DNA from: Acidimicrobiaceae bacterium
GTDB taxonomy: Bacteria > Actinomycetota > Acidimicrobiia > Acidimicrobiales > Aldehydirespiratoraceae
Length of the DNA: 64,000 nt
Assembly (NCBI GenBank): GCA_009845995.1
Contig: VXYK01000039.1
Span: 95,691 to 159,690, forward strand
Reading direction: 5' to 3'
This document shows positions 7,069-16,333 of the stretch, piece after piece. Each line of letters begins with the position of its first letter. Position 1 is the stretch's first letter. Position numbers and translations under genes: made by a program. A model generated the notes under the pieces. It searched no databases. It was not told the DNA's origin and saw only the letters and a program-made list of their open reading frames with translations.

Positions 7069-9134
7069 TCACCTCCTTGCTGGTCGCCGGGCGCGTTGCT
7101 GTCGCCGGGCGCGGCCGCGGCCGTGGCGAGCTCAGCGTCATCAGGGCCGTCGTCGTCGTGGTCGTCATCGTCGTCGTCGTGGTGGTGGTCGTGGGTCGCG
7201 TCGGGGTCATCGACAGGTTCGAGGGCCCAGGCGAAGATGCCCATGCCGACCAACAAGCCGCCAGGTACGCAGAGCCACAGGTTGAAGATCAGCCCATAGC
7301 CGATCAACGGCAGGCCCACAGCCAGCACCAACGGCCAGAACGACGGCGCAGGCAGATGCACACCCTTGGCCGAACCGTCCTGGGCTGCTTCTTCGGCCGT
7401 GGCTATCTGTACGACCTTGCCGTTGTCGTCGAAGCTGTACTTGCGGTGCCACCATTCGTCGAGGCCGTCAACCGTGGGAACCTCATCGAAGTTGTGCTCG
7501 GGCACCGGCGAGGGAATCATCCACTCGAGGCTTCGTGCGTCCCAAGGATCAGGACCCGGGGGCGGCAGATCGGCCGCTTCTCGTTTCGACTTCCAAATGT
7601 TGTGGAACAAGACCAGAACTGAGACAGCGATGATGAACGAGCCGATCGTCGCCACCATGTTCCAGAACTCGAAGCCGAACCCGGACGAGTAGGTGTCGAT
7701 GCGACGGCTCATCCCCTGCAATCCGAGGATGTGCATGGGCCCGAAGGTCAGATTGAAGCCGATGAGCATCAACCAGAAATTGACCTTGCCGCGGCGCTCA
7801 TTGAGCATGTAACCGAAAATCTTCGGCCACCAGTAGTACAGACCGCCCATCAACCCGAGCACACCACCACCGAAAATCACATAGTGGAAGTGAGCCACGA
7901 TGTAGTAGGTGTCGGTCTGTTGGGTGTCAGCGGGTGCCAGAGCGTGGGTCACCCCCGAAAGCCCACCGATGGTGAACATGGCCACCGTTCCCACCGCGAA
8001 GAGCATTGCCGTTGTGAAGCGGATCTGTCCGCCCCACATGGTGGCTAACCAATTCAATACCTTCACGCCGGTCGGCACCGCAATGAACATCGTCGACAGC
8101 GAGAACGCCGCCACCGAGATCGGCCCGATGCCCGACACGAACATGTGATGAGCCCAGACACCCCATCCCATGAAGCCGATCGCGATACCCGAGAACACCA
8201 TGAACGTGTACCCGAATATGGGCTTGCGGCTGAACGTCGGAATCACTTCGGACACAACGCCGAACGCGGGCAGAATGATGATGTAGACCTCAGGATGCCC
8301 GAATATCCAGAAGAGGTGCTGCCATAACAACGGATCGGCGCCCATGTCGGGATTGAAGAAGCTGGCGTCGAACAACCGGTCGAACATCAACAAGAACAGA
8401 GCGACCGTGATGACCGGCAGCGCGAACAGCAGCAGGAACTGGGTGATCAGCAGCATCCAGGTCATGACCGGCATGCGGAACAAGTCCATGCCGGGCGCCC
8501 GCATGTTGAGGCACGTGACGATCAGGTTGATGGCTGAGACCAACGAGGCGATACCGGCTATCAGCAGGCCGATTGCATAGAAGTCGACCCCGTGGCTCGG
8601 CGAGAAGGTCACCCCGCTGTTGGGCGAGTAACAGAACCAGCCGCAGTCCGCACCGCCTCCGCCGACGATCCAGGAACTGTTCAAGAAGATCGCCCCGGAC
8701 AGCCAGATCCAGTACGAGAGCGCGTTGAGCCGCGGGAACGCCACGTCCCTGGCGCCGATCTGAAGCGGAATCAGATAGTTCGCGAAAGCCGCGGCCAAGG
8801 GCATGATGAAGAGGAACACCATGGTCACGCCGTGCATGGTGAACACCTGGTTGTAGACATCGGCCGACAGCACGCCGCCGTTGGGCACAGCCAACTGCAG
8901 GCGAATCAGCAGGGCCTCAATACCGCCCACCACGAAGAAGACCATGGCGGACACGCCATACATGATCCCGATCTTCTTGTGGTCGACAGTGCTGAGCCAG
9001 TCCCGCCAGCCCCTGCCCCCCTGCGGCCGAGTGAGCACCCCGAGCGGCCGCTCCGCGAGGGCCTCGCGGCCGGATTCGAGTTCTAGTGGACCCTCGGTTT
9101 TGGTCCCCTCGGTAGTGGGTTCCGTGATGGTCAT
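7065..9134 (-). CDS. ctaD: Cytochrome c oxidase subunit I (aa3 type)
   Basis: This 689-residue catalytic subunit contains every expected ligand: the heme a histidine in TMHGVTMV, the CuB/Tyr motif GHPEVYI, the CuB pair WAHHMF, and the heme a3/heme a pair VAHFHYV. It reduces O2 to water and pumps protons in the cytoplasmic membrane. The C-terminal tail is unusual: a His/Asp cluster (THDHHHDDDDDDHDDD) followed by the AAPGDSNAPG repeat, about 45 residues in all, which may bind metal or be disordered. The start ATG at 9134 lies next to the ctaC stop. It is the fifth gene of the operon that begins with the ligand-less paralog. Confidence 0.97.
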   Translation of the reverse strand: MTITEPTTEGTKTEGPLELESGREALAERPLGVLTRPQGGRGWRDWLSTVDHKKIGIMYGVSAMVFFVVGGIEALLIRLQLAVPNGGVLSADVYNQVFTMHGVTMVFLFIMPLAAAFANYLIPLQIGARDVAFPRLNALSYWIWLSGAIFLNSSWIVGGGGADCGWFCYSPNSGVTFSPSHGVDFYAIGLLIAGIASLVSAINLIVTCLNMRAPGMDLFRMPVMTWMLLITQFLLLFALPVITVALFLLMFDRLFDASFFNPDMGADPLLWQHLFWIFGHPEVYIIILPAFGVVSEVIPTFSRKPIFGYTFMVFSGIAIGFMGWGVWAHHMFVSGIGPISVAAFSLSTMFIAVPTGVKVLNWLATMWGGQIRFTTAMLFAVGTVAMFTIGGLSGVTHALAPADTQQTDTYYIVAHFHYVIFGGGVLGLMGGLYYWWPKIFGYMLNERRGKVNFWLMLIGFNLTFGPMHILGLQGMSRRIDTYSSGFGFEFWNMVATIGSFIIAVSVLVLFHNIWKSKREAADLPPPGPDPWDARSLEWMIPSPVPEHNFDEVPTVDGLDEWWHRKYSFDDNGKVVQIATAEEAAQDGSAKGVHLPAPSFWPLVLAVGLPLIGYGLIFNLWLCVPGGLLVGMGIFAWALEPVDDPDATHDHHHDDDDDDHDDDGPDDAELATAAAAPGDSNAPGDQQGGE

Positions 9135-9135
9135 C

Positions 9136-10398
9136 TCACTCCACCTCTGTCGCCAGGATCTGCGCGTGGGTCGGCGGAGGGCCGAGCGTGGCCAGCAAGG
9201 CGATCACATCGTCAATCTGTCGTTCGGAGAGACCCATGTCGGGCATCCCCCGCGGGAGAGCGCCCTCCGGGAGGTCGTCCGCGTAGTTTTCTTTCACGTC
9301 GTTGGGGTTGCGGATCCAGGCGGCAAGATCGTCGTCGTTGAGTGAGCCGTCCGAGTTGTAGGTGTTGAACAGACCACCCCCGAACGTGGTGCGGCCCGCG
9401 AAATGGGTGAGATCGGGGGCGCTTCCGGAGACTGTTTCGGCTCCGTTGTAGTCGTCGTCGTTGAGGCCGTTAATCAAGTGGCAACTGGCGCAGAAGTTCG
9501 AGAACACCTGCATTCCACGGTATTCGGCGGAGTTCTCGTCCGTCGGCATCGTCGCCGGGGTCATCTGAGCATGGATCCACTCCTGGAACGCGCCCGGTGC
9601 CACCGCTACCGCCTGCATTCGCATGCGGCTGTGCGACAGCCCGCAGAACTCGGTGCACTGCCCGAAGTAGACGCCCGGTTCGTCGGCTTCTATCTTCCAG
9701 GGCGTATACAAGCCGGGCACCGCGTCCTTCTTGCCGTTGAGGGCCGGGATCCAGTGTGAGTGGATGACGTCTCGCGAGGTGATGATCAGTTCGACTTCCT
9801 CGCCCGTGGGGATGACCATCTGGCCGGAGGTGACGATGTCGGCTTCGGGGAGGTTCCAGGGGTCGCCGAGGTCGTCGGTGGTGATGTCCTGGGTCAGGTA
9901 GTAGCGGTACTCCCACCACCATTGCTGGCCCACCACGACCACCCTCGGCTCCCAGGTCTCGACCTGTCCGTCGACCTGTACCTCAATGGCGTTGGCTTCG
10001 GTGCTGTTGACTGCGAGGTGCGTCACCAGCGTGGCTACGGCGATGACGACCATGATCACGAAGGGTCCGAGCGTCCAGCCGATCTCCAGTTTGTTGTTGT
10101 GCGAGACCTGGGTGGGGAACTCACCTTCGTAGTCGTCGTCGGCCGGCACGCGATCCTTGACCGACATCCACAGGATGGCGCCGCAGACGAGCACCAAGAC
10201 GACACCGGCGACAATGAACACCGGAATCGCCAGATCGTTGATCTGGCGGGCGGTCTCGCTTTGGTCCTGAAACGTGTCGAGTTCCGCGTCAGCAGCACAT
10301 CCGGTCAACACCAACGCAAGTCCGAGGATCAAAGCCTCAGGCCAACGCCGACGCCGCGAACCAGGGCGGGAGAACACTGTTCTGATGAGGTCGCTCAC
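9136..10398 (-). CDS. ctaC: Cytochrome c oxidase subunit II fused to a cytochrome c domain (caa3 type)
   Basis: The 420-residue product starts at the GTG at 10398 (VSDLIRTVF), two bases after the upstream stop and behind a GGAGG. It has a lipoprotein-like signal (VLTGC), two membrane helices, then the CuA cupredoxin domain with YFGQCTEFCGLSH carrying the CuA ligands. The C-terminal 110 residues hold a cytochrome c motif, CASCH, with downstream methionines (PRGMPDM). Such caa3-type subunits accept electrons through their own heme c. Longer in-frame starts further upstream run into the preceding gene and are less likely. Confidence 0.94.
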   Translation of the reverse strand: MSDLIRTVFSRPGSRRRRWPEALILGLALVLTGCAADAELDTFQDQSETARQINDLAIPVFIVAGVVLVLVCGAILWMSVKDRVPADDDYEGEFPTQVSHNNKLEIGWTLGPFVIMVVIAVATLVTHLAVNSTEANAIEVQVDGQVETWEPRVVVVGQQWWWEYRYYLTQDITTDDLGDPWNLPEADIVTSGQMVIPTGEEVELIITSRDVIHSHWIPALNGKKDAVPGLYTPWKIEADEPGVYFGQCTEFCGLSHSRMRMQAVAVAPGAFQEWIHAQMTPATMPTDENSAEYRGMQVFSNFCASCHLINGLNDDDYNGAETVSGSAPDLTHFAGRTTFGGGLFNTYNSDGSLNDDDLAAWIRNPNDVKENYADDLPEGALPRGMPDMGLSERQIDDVIALLATLGPPPTHAQILATEVE

Positions 10399-10399
10399 C

Positions 10400-11191
10400 T
10401 TAGTGTCCCTCCCCAGTATCGGCGCCGTTTTCATCATCGTGGTGCACTTCATGTGGATGGAAGTCTCGTTCACCGGTGACGGTCGCGACGATTCCGCCGA
10501 CGAGAACCGCCACAGCCAGAAGGAGGACCGAACCGGCCAGGATGTTCTTGTTGATCTGAGTCTTTCGAGCGAACAACACCGCAATGCCAAGAATCAACAC
10601 AGACACGACACCGGCAACCACCACCGACCCGAGTTTCGAGGTGGCCAGCAGAATCCGGCTGGTCGCCAACACGCCCAACGCCACGATCGCCGCGCCCAGC
10701 GCCGGGATCTCGATCGGCGCCATCACCCGGTTGCGCAGAGCCCGATTGGCCTCCGGGTCGCCGGTCGCCCTGTCGGCCCACCCGTCCATCAGCCATTCGA
10801 TCGCGACCACGCCACAGATGATCAGACCGGTAACGAACACCGCCGTGTGCAGAACCAGCCCGATCGCCATGGCGCCAACACCGAAGGCGCCAACCACCGG
10901 CCAGAAGCTGGCGGTGACCAGATTATTGGTCGGGATCTGCTCGACACCCATGTAGTGGGCCTGAGCGGCAGGGTCGGCGTCCCTGAAGAACACCAAGAAC
11001 AGCGCCACCGTCATGGCGGTGACGCCGAGCCCCAGCAGCAGCGAGTATCCGAGGTGCTCGCCGATTCCGCCCTTCCATCCCATCGACAGCGGCCCCATAT
11101 GGTTGCCACCCGTCGTGTAACCATAAAACACCGCGCCAGTCGCCAACGCCATCCCGATTCCGAAGAAAAACTTGAAGCCCGTGGTGAACAT
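10400..11191 (-). CDS. Polytopic membrane protein of the oxidase operon
   Basis: A 263-residue protein beginning at ATG 11191 (MFTTGFKFFFGIG) with seven or so hydrophobic helices and a histidine-rich, acidic C-terminus (DFHPHEVHHDD). A central stretch (SFWPVVGAFGVG, then VLHTAVFV) resembles the small subunit IV/CtaF of actinobacterial oxidases, preceded and followed by extra helices. It sits between the subunit III-like gene and ctaC, with stop and next start almost touching, so it is surely co-expressed with the oxidase. It is probably an accessory or assembly subunit. No precise function is assigned. Confidence 0.7.
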   Translation of the reverse strand: MFTTGFKFFFGIGMALATGAVFYGYTTGGNHMGPLSMGWKGGIGEHLGYSLLLGLGVTAMTVALFLVFFRDADPAAQAHYMGVEQIPTNNLVTASFWPVVGAFGVGAMAIGLVLHTAVFVTGLIICGVVAIEWLMDGWADRATGDPEANRALRNRVMAPIEIPALGAAIVALGVLATSRILLATSKLGSVVVAGVVSVLILGIAVLFARKTQINKNILAGSVLLLAVAVLVGGIVATVTGERDFHPHEVHHDDENGADTGEGH

Positions 11192-11198
11192 CTGACCC

Positions 11199-11786
11199 TT
11201 ACTTCGTGATGTAGATGAGGTAGTAGACGATGGCCCACATGAACACCACGGTGTTCCAGGCCACAGCCGCCGAGGACACCGCTTCGGCTCGGCGCGGGCC
11301 GAACTGGCCGGCCAGCGCACGCACAGTTGTCAGCGCGACGAACACGACCGCAGCGATCAGAAAGACGATGAATGTGCCGTTGACGACGAAGAACAGGAAC
11401 TGGGCGTTGTCAGCAGCCAACGCAAAGCCGGTGTCGTTGATGATGAACCACATCTGATTGAAGATTGCGGCGCCGAACAGCCCCGTGAGAGCCAGTGCCA
11501 CATAGGCATTGGTGCGGTCATCGGCATTGATCGCCTGCACGGCCCACTGAACAGTGAAAACCGAAAGGATCAACGTCCAAAAAATGAAACCCGACGGACC
11601 CAGTTCGATGACATCTCGGGGGAACCACTCGGCGCCCTCGTCGCGGGCTTCCGCGCGTTCGAGGATGTAGACACCGATAACACTGCAAAAGAACACGAAC
11701 GCTGCTGCGCAACTGAACATCGTGCCCACGAGCAGGCTGCGCGGGCGGGATATTTCGGGGGCCGGAAGCCCGGTGGTGGCAACCAT
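11199..11786 (-). CDS. Subunit III-like paralog lacking conserved polar residues
   Basis: This 195-residue protein has five hydrophobic helices and aligns by eye with cytochrome oxidase subunit III. GTMFSCAAAFVFFCSVIGVYI corresponds to the first core helix and AVAWNTVVFMWAIVYY to the last. In true subunit III the latter carries YWHFVD; here the histidine and aspartate are gone, and the GFHGVHV motif is replaced by NGTFIVF. It follows the degenerate subunit I-like gene with a one-base stop/start overlap at 11786. The two probably form a complex of their own or join the aa3 oxidase as supernumerary subunits. Confidence 0.7.
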   Translation of the reverse strand: MVATTGLPAPEISRPRSLLVGTMFSCAAAFVFFCSVIGVYILERAEARDEGAEWFPRDVIELGPSGFIFWTLILSVFTVQWAVQAINADDRTNAYVALALTGLFGAAIFNQMWFIINDTGFALAADNAQFLFFVVNGTFIVFLIAAVVFVALTTVRALAGQFGPRRAEAVSSAAVAWNTVVFMWAIVYYLIYITK

Positions 11787-13519
11787 CAGGCCTCCTCCCC
11801 ATTCTCGTTCACCGTGTCTAGCAACGGAGCTTCAGAGACGACGCGCTCCGGTGGTTCTGAGAAGTTACCGGGTGGCGGAGGTGACGAGGTGGTCCATTCC
11901 AAGGTTTGGCCGCCGTAAGGGTTGTCGTCGACCCCGTCGCTTGATCTCATGGCCTTCGCTATGGCCGCGAACACGCCCAGAACACCGAGCGCGATCAACA
12001 CCGCCCCGATGGTGCCGACCACATTCATAACTTCAACAAAACCCTGATTCGAAGGCTCAGACGGAAGCGGGGCAGAACTCCCCACCACGTGATACCCGAA
12101 CGCAGGGGCCTCAAAGAACCCGCTGACAAAATCCGCTCCGCCGAGCAGAACCGCGCCGGCAACGATGTCGAGCACGACCAGACGGCCCGTCGACACTGCG
12201 AGTTCGTGACCGCCGATCTTGGGCGCCCAGAACCAAATACCGGCAATCGCCGCGGCGACCGCGCTGAACAGCACAAGGTTCATCACTGAGGTCTCCGTGG
12301 TCCGGTCACCCAGATCCCAGGGTTGGATCACCCGCGCGAGTCCTGCGACCGTGCCCGCAAGAAGCAGCAGAGCCGCACCGATCGCAGCCAGGCCATAGAC
12401 CGACAAGAGCCCCGCAAATCCACTCTCGCCGCTGGCGCCGGGATCCGAGCTGACGGCTGAATCCGTATCGCTGTCCGAGGAGCGCCCGACAATTGTGTCA
12501 GCGACCGCCCCGATCGAACCGAACACCGGTATCACCGCAAAAAGTCCGAAGATGATGAAGACGAACTTCTCGTCGTAATTGTTGCCCTGGAACCATGGTT
12601 GGCTCCAACCGCCCACCGAGAGCAGGCCGAAGAGGCCGATCAGAGCGACTGCGACCACATGCTGTGCATGGCGGCGTTTCGCGACAACCGGCGCAATAGT
12701 TCCCAGCACACCCAGAACGGGAATCGCGAACGCGTAGATCTGCGGTTGTTCAACGAGCCATGCGATCTGCGCGTAGATCGCATGCGACCCCTCGGCGATG
12801 CCGAACGTTTCGTCGGGGATTCTGGGCCCGCCGCGGAGATCGAAGTAGATGAAAGCGAGATTGCCGAGTGCCACCGGCAGGGTCAGCAGCCAAACGCTGG
12901 TCGCAACCAGCATCGACCAGGCGAACAACGGAACGCGCAGCAGATTCATCCCAGAGGTGCGCAGCGACACGACCGTTGTTGCGATGCAGACCGAAGCCAT
13001 CAGCAACGCGAAGATCACCAAACCAGTGCCAACCAAGGTCAAAGCGATGGCGTCTCGTTCGGTGCCGGTGACGCCGTCCAACGCCCCCCAGCCCCCGTCC
13101 GACACGACGGAGACAACCGTGATTGTTGCACCGATCATGAACAGCCAGACCGCGCCGTGAGCCGCCCGAGGGAAAGCGATGTTCGTTGCACCGACCTGCA
13201 TCGGCACGACCACCGTGGCAAGTCCCACAAACAGCGGAGCTACGACCAACAGCACCAGACCGAACCGGTAGAGGTTGAAGTACTGGAAGAAGCTGTTGAT
13301 CCCGCCGAAGATGTCATCGGGCGACGAATTGCTGTTTTCGATGGTGAGGACAACGCCGAGGAGGGTGGCTGCCAGCAACCCGAGCAAACCCGACCGAAGC
13401 CACAAGCGACCAATGCGCTTGTGGTCTGTGGTGGTGAGAGCATCGAAGAGGCCGACAACTCGGGGCGAGATTGCCGCCAGCGCGGTGTCCGCAGCTGGTG
13501 GTGAATCGGTCATCGTCAT
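11786..13519 (-). CDS. Cytochrome oxidase subunit I-like paralog without heme or copper ligands
   Basis: A 577-residue membrane protein homologous to subunit I along its whole length: TTTDHKRIGRLW, VVPMQVGATNIAFPRA, SGMNLLRVPLF, FWAPKIGG and the tail LEWTTSSPPPPGNF all match ctaD. All metal ligands are replaced. The heme a site TMHGV becomes NLYRFG (about 82-87), HPEVY becomes QPQIY (258-262), the CuB pair AHH becomes a WSQPW segment (305-309), and AHFHYV becomes NLVLF (414-418). Only the tyrosine of HPEVY remains. It cannot be a conventional oxidase. The ATG at 13519 is preferred for its GGAGGA ribosome site. It is the first gene of the oxidase operon, so a structural or assembly role is likely. 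Confidence 0.82.
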   Translation of the reverse strand: MTMTDSPPAADTALAAISPRVVGLFDALTTTDHKRIGRLWLRSGLLGLLAATLLGVVLTIENSNSSPDDIFGGINSFFQYFNLYRFGLVLLVVAPLFVGLATVVVPMQVGATNIAFPRAAHGAVWLFMIGATITVVSVVSDGGWGALDGVTGTERDAIALTLVGTGLVIFALLMASVCIATTVVSLRTSGMNLLRVPLFAWSMLVATSVWLLTLPVALGNLAFIYFDLRGGPRIPDETFGIAEGSHAIYAQIAWLVEQPQIYAFAIPVLGVLGTIAPVVAKRRHAQHVVAVALIGLFGLLSVGGWSQPWFQGNNYDEKFVFIIFGLFAVIPVFGSIGAVADTIVGRSSDSDTDSAVSSDPGASGESGFAGLLSVYGLAAIGAALLLLAGTVAGLARVIQPWDLGDRTTETSVMNLVLFSAVAAAIAGIWFWAPKIGGHELAVSTGRLVVLDIVAGAVLLGGADFVSGFFEAPAFGYHVVGSSAPLPSEPSNQGFVEVMNVVGTIGAVLIALGVLGVFAAIAKAMRSSDGVDDNPYGGQTLEWTTSSPPPPGNFSEPPERVVSEAPLLDTVNENGEEA

Positions 13520-13669
13520 GTTGGCAAATGTCCTCCGAGCGCCCCCGGCGCACAGCACCGCGCACGTGTGTCTGCGCGTTGCTTGTCGATGAATTGCTGA
13601 GTTGGGTTACCAGCCGAGAAGCCTATCTTGACCCGAGCGCCAGAATAGAAACCCGGCGACCGCGGTTTG

Positions 13670-14566
13670 TCAGACGCCATTGCGAATCACCTCATCCACC
13701 GCCATCGCCACGAACAACAACGTCACATAAGTGATCGACCAGCCGAAAAGCCGCATGGCCCGCTGCGGTTCAGGCCTGCGAAAGACCCTCACGGCCAGAC
13801 CCGAGAAAACCGCTCCGAGCAGCACCGCAGAACACAGATAAAGCCAGCCCATACTGGCTACCGGAGCAAACACCAAGGTGAGACCCCAGAGCAGCAGCGT
13901 GTAGAGCACGATCCTGCTCGCGGTCTTCTTGAGGCTCACGACAACGGGCAGCATCGGCACGTCCGCAGCCGCGTAGTCCTCCTTGTAGCGGATCGCCAAC
14001 GCCCAGAAATGGGGTGGCGTCCAAACGAAGATGATCGCGAAGAGCACCAACGGCGGCCAGTCGAGCTGGTTGGTGACCGCAGACCAGCCGACAAGAACCG
14101 GCACCGCTCCAGCGGCACCGCCAACAACGATGTTGCTCGCAGATGTCCGCTTCAACCACAGTGAGTAGACGAAGACATAGAAGAGGGTGGCCGAGACGGC
14201 CAACACAGCCGAAAGCAAGTTGACGAATCCCCAAAGCCACCCGAAGGCGCCGATTTCCAGCACGAAGGCAAAAGCCAGAGCCTGGCGCGGGGACACTTCG
14301 CCCGTTACAAGGGGGCGGCCTTTGGTGCGTTCCATCAAGCCGTCGATGTCGCGGTCAATGTACATGTTGAAGGTGTTCGCACCGCCTGCCGCCAGCGCTC
14401 CGCCGAACACGGTCGCAACGATCAACCAAACCGAGGGAATTCCAGAATCTGCCACGACCATGGTGGGCACTGTGGTTATGAGCAGAAGCTCGATAATCCG
14501 CGGCTTGGTCAACGCCACGAAGGCAGCGACACGAGACCGAGATCGGACCTCAGTTACTTCACTCAC
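13670..14566 (-). CDS. ctaB: Protoheme IX farnesyltransferase (heme O synthase)
   Basis: The 298-residue product (GTG start at 14566, VSEVTEVRS) is a UbiA-family prenyltransferase with about nine membrane helices. Signatures are the first Asp-rich motif in NTFNMYIDRDIDGLMERTKGRP (split here as NMYIDRDIDG and MERTKGRPL) and DVPMLPVV further on. It attaches farnesyl to heme b to give heme O, the substrate of CtaA encoded divergently. The longer open frame upstream runs into ctaA and is rejected. The short region shared with ctaA (14567-14623) must hold both promoters. Confidence 0.94.
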   Translation of the reverse strand: MSEVTEVRSRSRVAAFVALTKPRIIELLLITTVPTMVVADSGIPSVWLIVATVFGGALAAGGANTFNMYIDRDIDGLMERTKGRPLVTGEVSPRQALAFAFVLEIGAFGWLWGFVNLLSAVLAVSATLFYVFVYSLWLKRTSASNIVVGGAAGAVPVLVGWSAVTNQLDWPPLVLFAIIFVWTPPHFWALAIRYKEDYAAADVPMLPVVVSLKKTASRIVLYTLLLWGLTLVFAPVASMGWLYLCSAVLLGAVFSGLAVRVFRRPEPQRAMRLFGWSITYVTLLFVAMAVDEVIRNGV

Positions 14567-14623
14567 GTCGGTCAGGCTACGCCCCCGAAACCAAGACCAC
14601 GCCACCGGCCGTACGCTTTGATT

Positions 14624-15574
14624 GTGTCCTCTATTTTCACGTCGCTGCGAGCGGTTGCTTTCGGGCCGGTCAGCCCCGCTCGCTACGTGAGTTGGACCCG
14701 CGGCGCGCTGTGGTCGCTGACCGTGATCGTGGTGTCCGGCGGAGCGGTTCGCTTGACCGGATCGGGGCTTGGTTGCTCCGATTGGCCCAATTGCGAAGAA
14801 GACCAATTCGTGGCCGACCTTGAGTACCACGCCTTGATCGAATTCGTGAACCGCCTCTTCACAGGTGTCGTGGCGGCGGCGGTGATCTTGGCGGTGCTCG
14901 GCTCCCTGCGACGCTCACCCCGCCGAAGAGATCTGGTGCTCTGGTCGTGGGGACTAGTCGCCGGGGTGGCCGCCCAGGTCGTGTTGGGCGCGGTGCTCGT
15001 CAAGACCGAGCTCGACCCCAGGTTCACTATGGGCCACTTCCTGTTGAGCATGGTGCTTTTAGCGAACGCTGTCGTGCTCGTGGAGCTGGCCGGACGTGAC
15101 GATGGCGTTGCTCGCCGAGTAGCCGGGCCGTTCACCCCAGCCGCGCGCATTATCTACGCAGTCGGTGCAATCCTGCTGGTCAGCGGCACAATCGTAACGG
15201 GATCGGGACCCCACAGCGGGAGCGACGAAGCGGAAGTCGCGGAACGTTTGCCGTTCCTCGTACGCGAGGTGACGCGCATTCACAGCATTATCGCACTGAT
15301 CCTGCTGTTCGGGGTTGTGTGGCTGATCCGCTCCGCTCATCTCCGACAGCAACCGGAGATCCGCTGGCGTGCCACGGTCGCTGCAAGCCTGCTGATCGCC
15401 CAGGGCGTGGTCGGCTACTGGCAGTACTTCGCTGGTGTCCCCGTGCTGTTGGTCGGGGTCCATATCCTCGGGGCTTCTCTGAGTTGGATCGCTATCATCC
15501 GGCTGCATCTCTCCACGACTGTCGACACCGCGGTCCTTGTCAATCGGGCCGATTCGAGAGAAACCGTGACATGA
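14624..15574 (+). CDS. ctaA: Heme A synthase
   Basis: This 316-residue membrane protein of the COX15/CtaA family has about eight helices. Motifs include [13 protein letters not shown] near the N-terminus, [10 protein letters not shown] with a conserved glutamate and arginine, and histidines in TMGHFLL, RIHSI and GVHILG that bind heme. It oxidises the C8 methyl of heme O to a formyl, giving heme A for the aa3 oxidase. Start: GTG 14624 or TTG 14618; neither has a clear ribosome site, and leaderless translation is possible. ATGA overlap with clpS. Confidence 0.93.
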   Translation: MSSIFTSLRAVAFGPVSPARYVSWTRGALWSLTVIVVSGGAVRLTGSGLGCSDWPNCEEDQFVADLEYHALIEFVNRLFTGVVAAAVILAVLGSLRRSPRRRDLVLWSWGLVAGVAAQVVLGAVLVKTELDPRFTMGHFLLSMVLLANAVVLVELAGRDDGVARRVAGPFTPAARIIYAVGAILLVSGTIVTGSGPHSGSDEAEVAERLPFLVREVTRIHSIIALILLFGVVWLIRSAHLRQQPEIRWRATVAASLLIAQGVVGYWQYFAGVPVLLVGVHILGASLSWIAIIRLHLSTTVDTAVLVNRADSRETVT

Positions 15575-15858
15575 CGGCCCCAGTGATCGTCCCCGAAACA
15601 GAGACCGATGAATCGGTTGCCTATGCGCGGCCCTGGAAGGTTCTGGTCTGGGACGACCCGATCAACCTGATGTCGTATGTGGCGTTCGTATTTCGGAAAC
15701 TGTTCGGCTACTCGGCCGAGAAAGCTCACCGATTGATGATGGAAGTCCACGTCGAAGGCAAGGCCGTGGTGTCCTCGGGGACCAGAGAAAAAGCCGAGTT
15801 CGATGTTTTCAGGCTTCACGAACACGGCCTCTGGGCAACCATGGAGCAAGACGAATGA
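15571..15858 (+). CDS. clpS: ATP-dependent Clp protease adaptor ClpS
   Basis: The 95-residue product begins at the ATG in the ATGA overlap with ctaA. It shows the ClpS core: [16 protein letters not shown] (Asp/Asn pocket that binds N-degrons) and the helix [21 protein letters not shown]. ClpS delivers N-end-rule substrates to ClpAP or ClpCP. Longer in-frame starts to 15319 overlap ctaA and are rejected. The next gene, DUF2017, is its usual actinobacterial neighbour and overlaps by ATGA. Confidence 0.96.
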   Translation: MTAPVIVPETETDESVAYARPWKVLVWDDPINLMSYVAFVFRKLFGYSAEKAHRLMMEVHVEGKAVVSSGTREKAEFDVFRLHEHGLWATMEQDE

Positions 15859-16313
15859 GCCGGTTTCGTCGCGACGGCGATGTCGTGGTCGTGGATCTCC
15901 CTTCCGGGGAACGCGACATGCTCTCCCAGGTGCTGTCAGATCTCCGCGACTTGCTGATCGATGGCGGCGACGACACCTTGAGGCGACTGAAGCCTCCCGC
16001 TCACCTCGACAACGGCGAAGCCGAGGCCTCGTATCGGGAACTCGTCGACGACGATCTTCTCCGCAGCCGCCTCGAAGCCATCGAGACCGTCGAGTCGACA
16101 CTCTCCGGCGCTGAACTCGACACATCGGCAGTCACAGCTTGGATGCAGAGCCTGAACAGTCTCCGTCTGGTGCTCGGCGAACAACTCGCCCTCGCCGGTG
16201 TCGATCTCGTCAACCAGACGATGCCCGACACCGCCTCAGCAGCCCTCTACGAATGGATCGGCTGGCTGCTCGAGCAACTCATCTCCGCTGCAAGCGAAAG
16301 TCCCGAACCGTAG
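15855..16313 (+). CDS. DUF2017 family protein
   Basis: A 152-residue soluble helical protein, acidic overall, of the DUF2017 family found next to clpS in Actinobacteria. Visible family features are the N-terminal strand [16 protein letters not shown] and the C-terminal [14 protein letters not shown]. The constant pairing suggests a link with Clp-dependent proteolysis, but no biochemical function is known to me. It is coupled to clpS by an ATGA overlap and ends 20 bases before the convergent degV. Confidence 0.88.
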   Translation: MSRFRRDGDVVVVDLPSGERDMLSQVLSDLRDLLIDGGDDTLRRLKPPAHLDNGEAEASYRELVDDDLLRSRLEAIETVESTLSGAELDTSAVTAWMQSLNSLRLVLGEQLALAGVDLVNQTMPDTASAALYEWIGWLLEQLISAASESPEP

Positions 16314-16333
16314 GGCTGTTGCGGCACTGGCTG

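Noticed and set aside
6241..7299. Long plus-strand frame rich in Arg/Ser over ctaE
   Set aside because: Antisense shadow of ctaE and its repeat array; no ribosome site and no family resemblance.
10398..10590. Longer ctaC start with a 64-residue extension
   Set aside because: It lies wholly within the upstream membrane protein gene; the GTG after GGAGG fits the operon spacing.
12599..13504. 300-codon plus-strand frame across the subunit I-like gene
   Set aside because: Antisense shadow with composition typical of reverse-complemented membrane protein codons.
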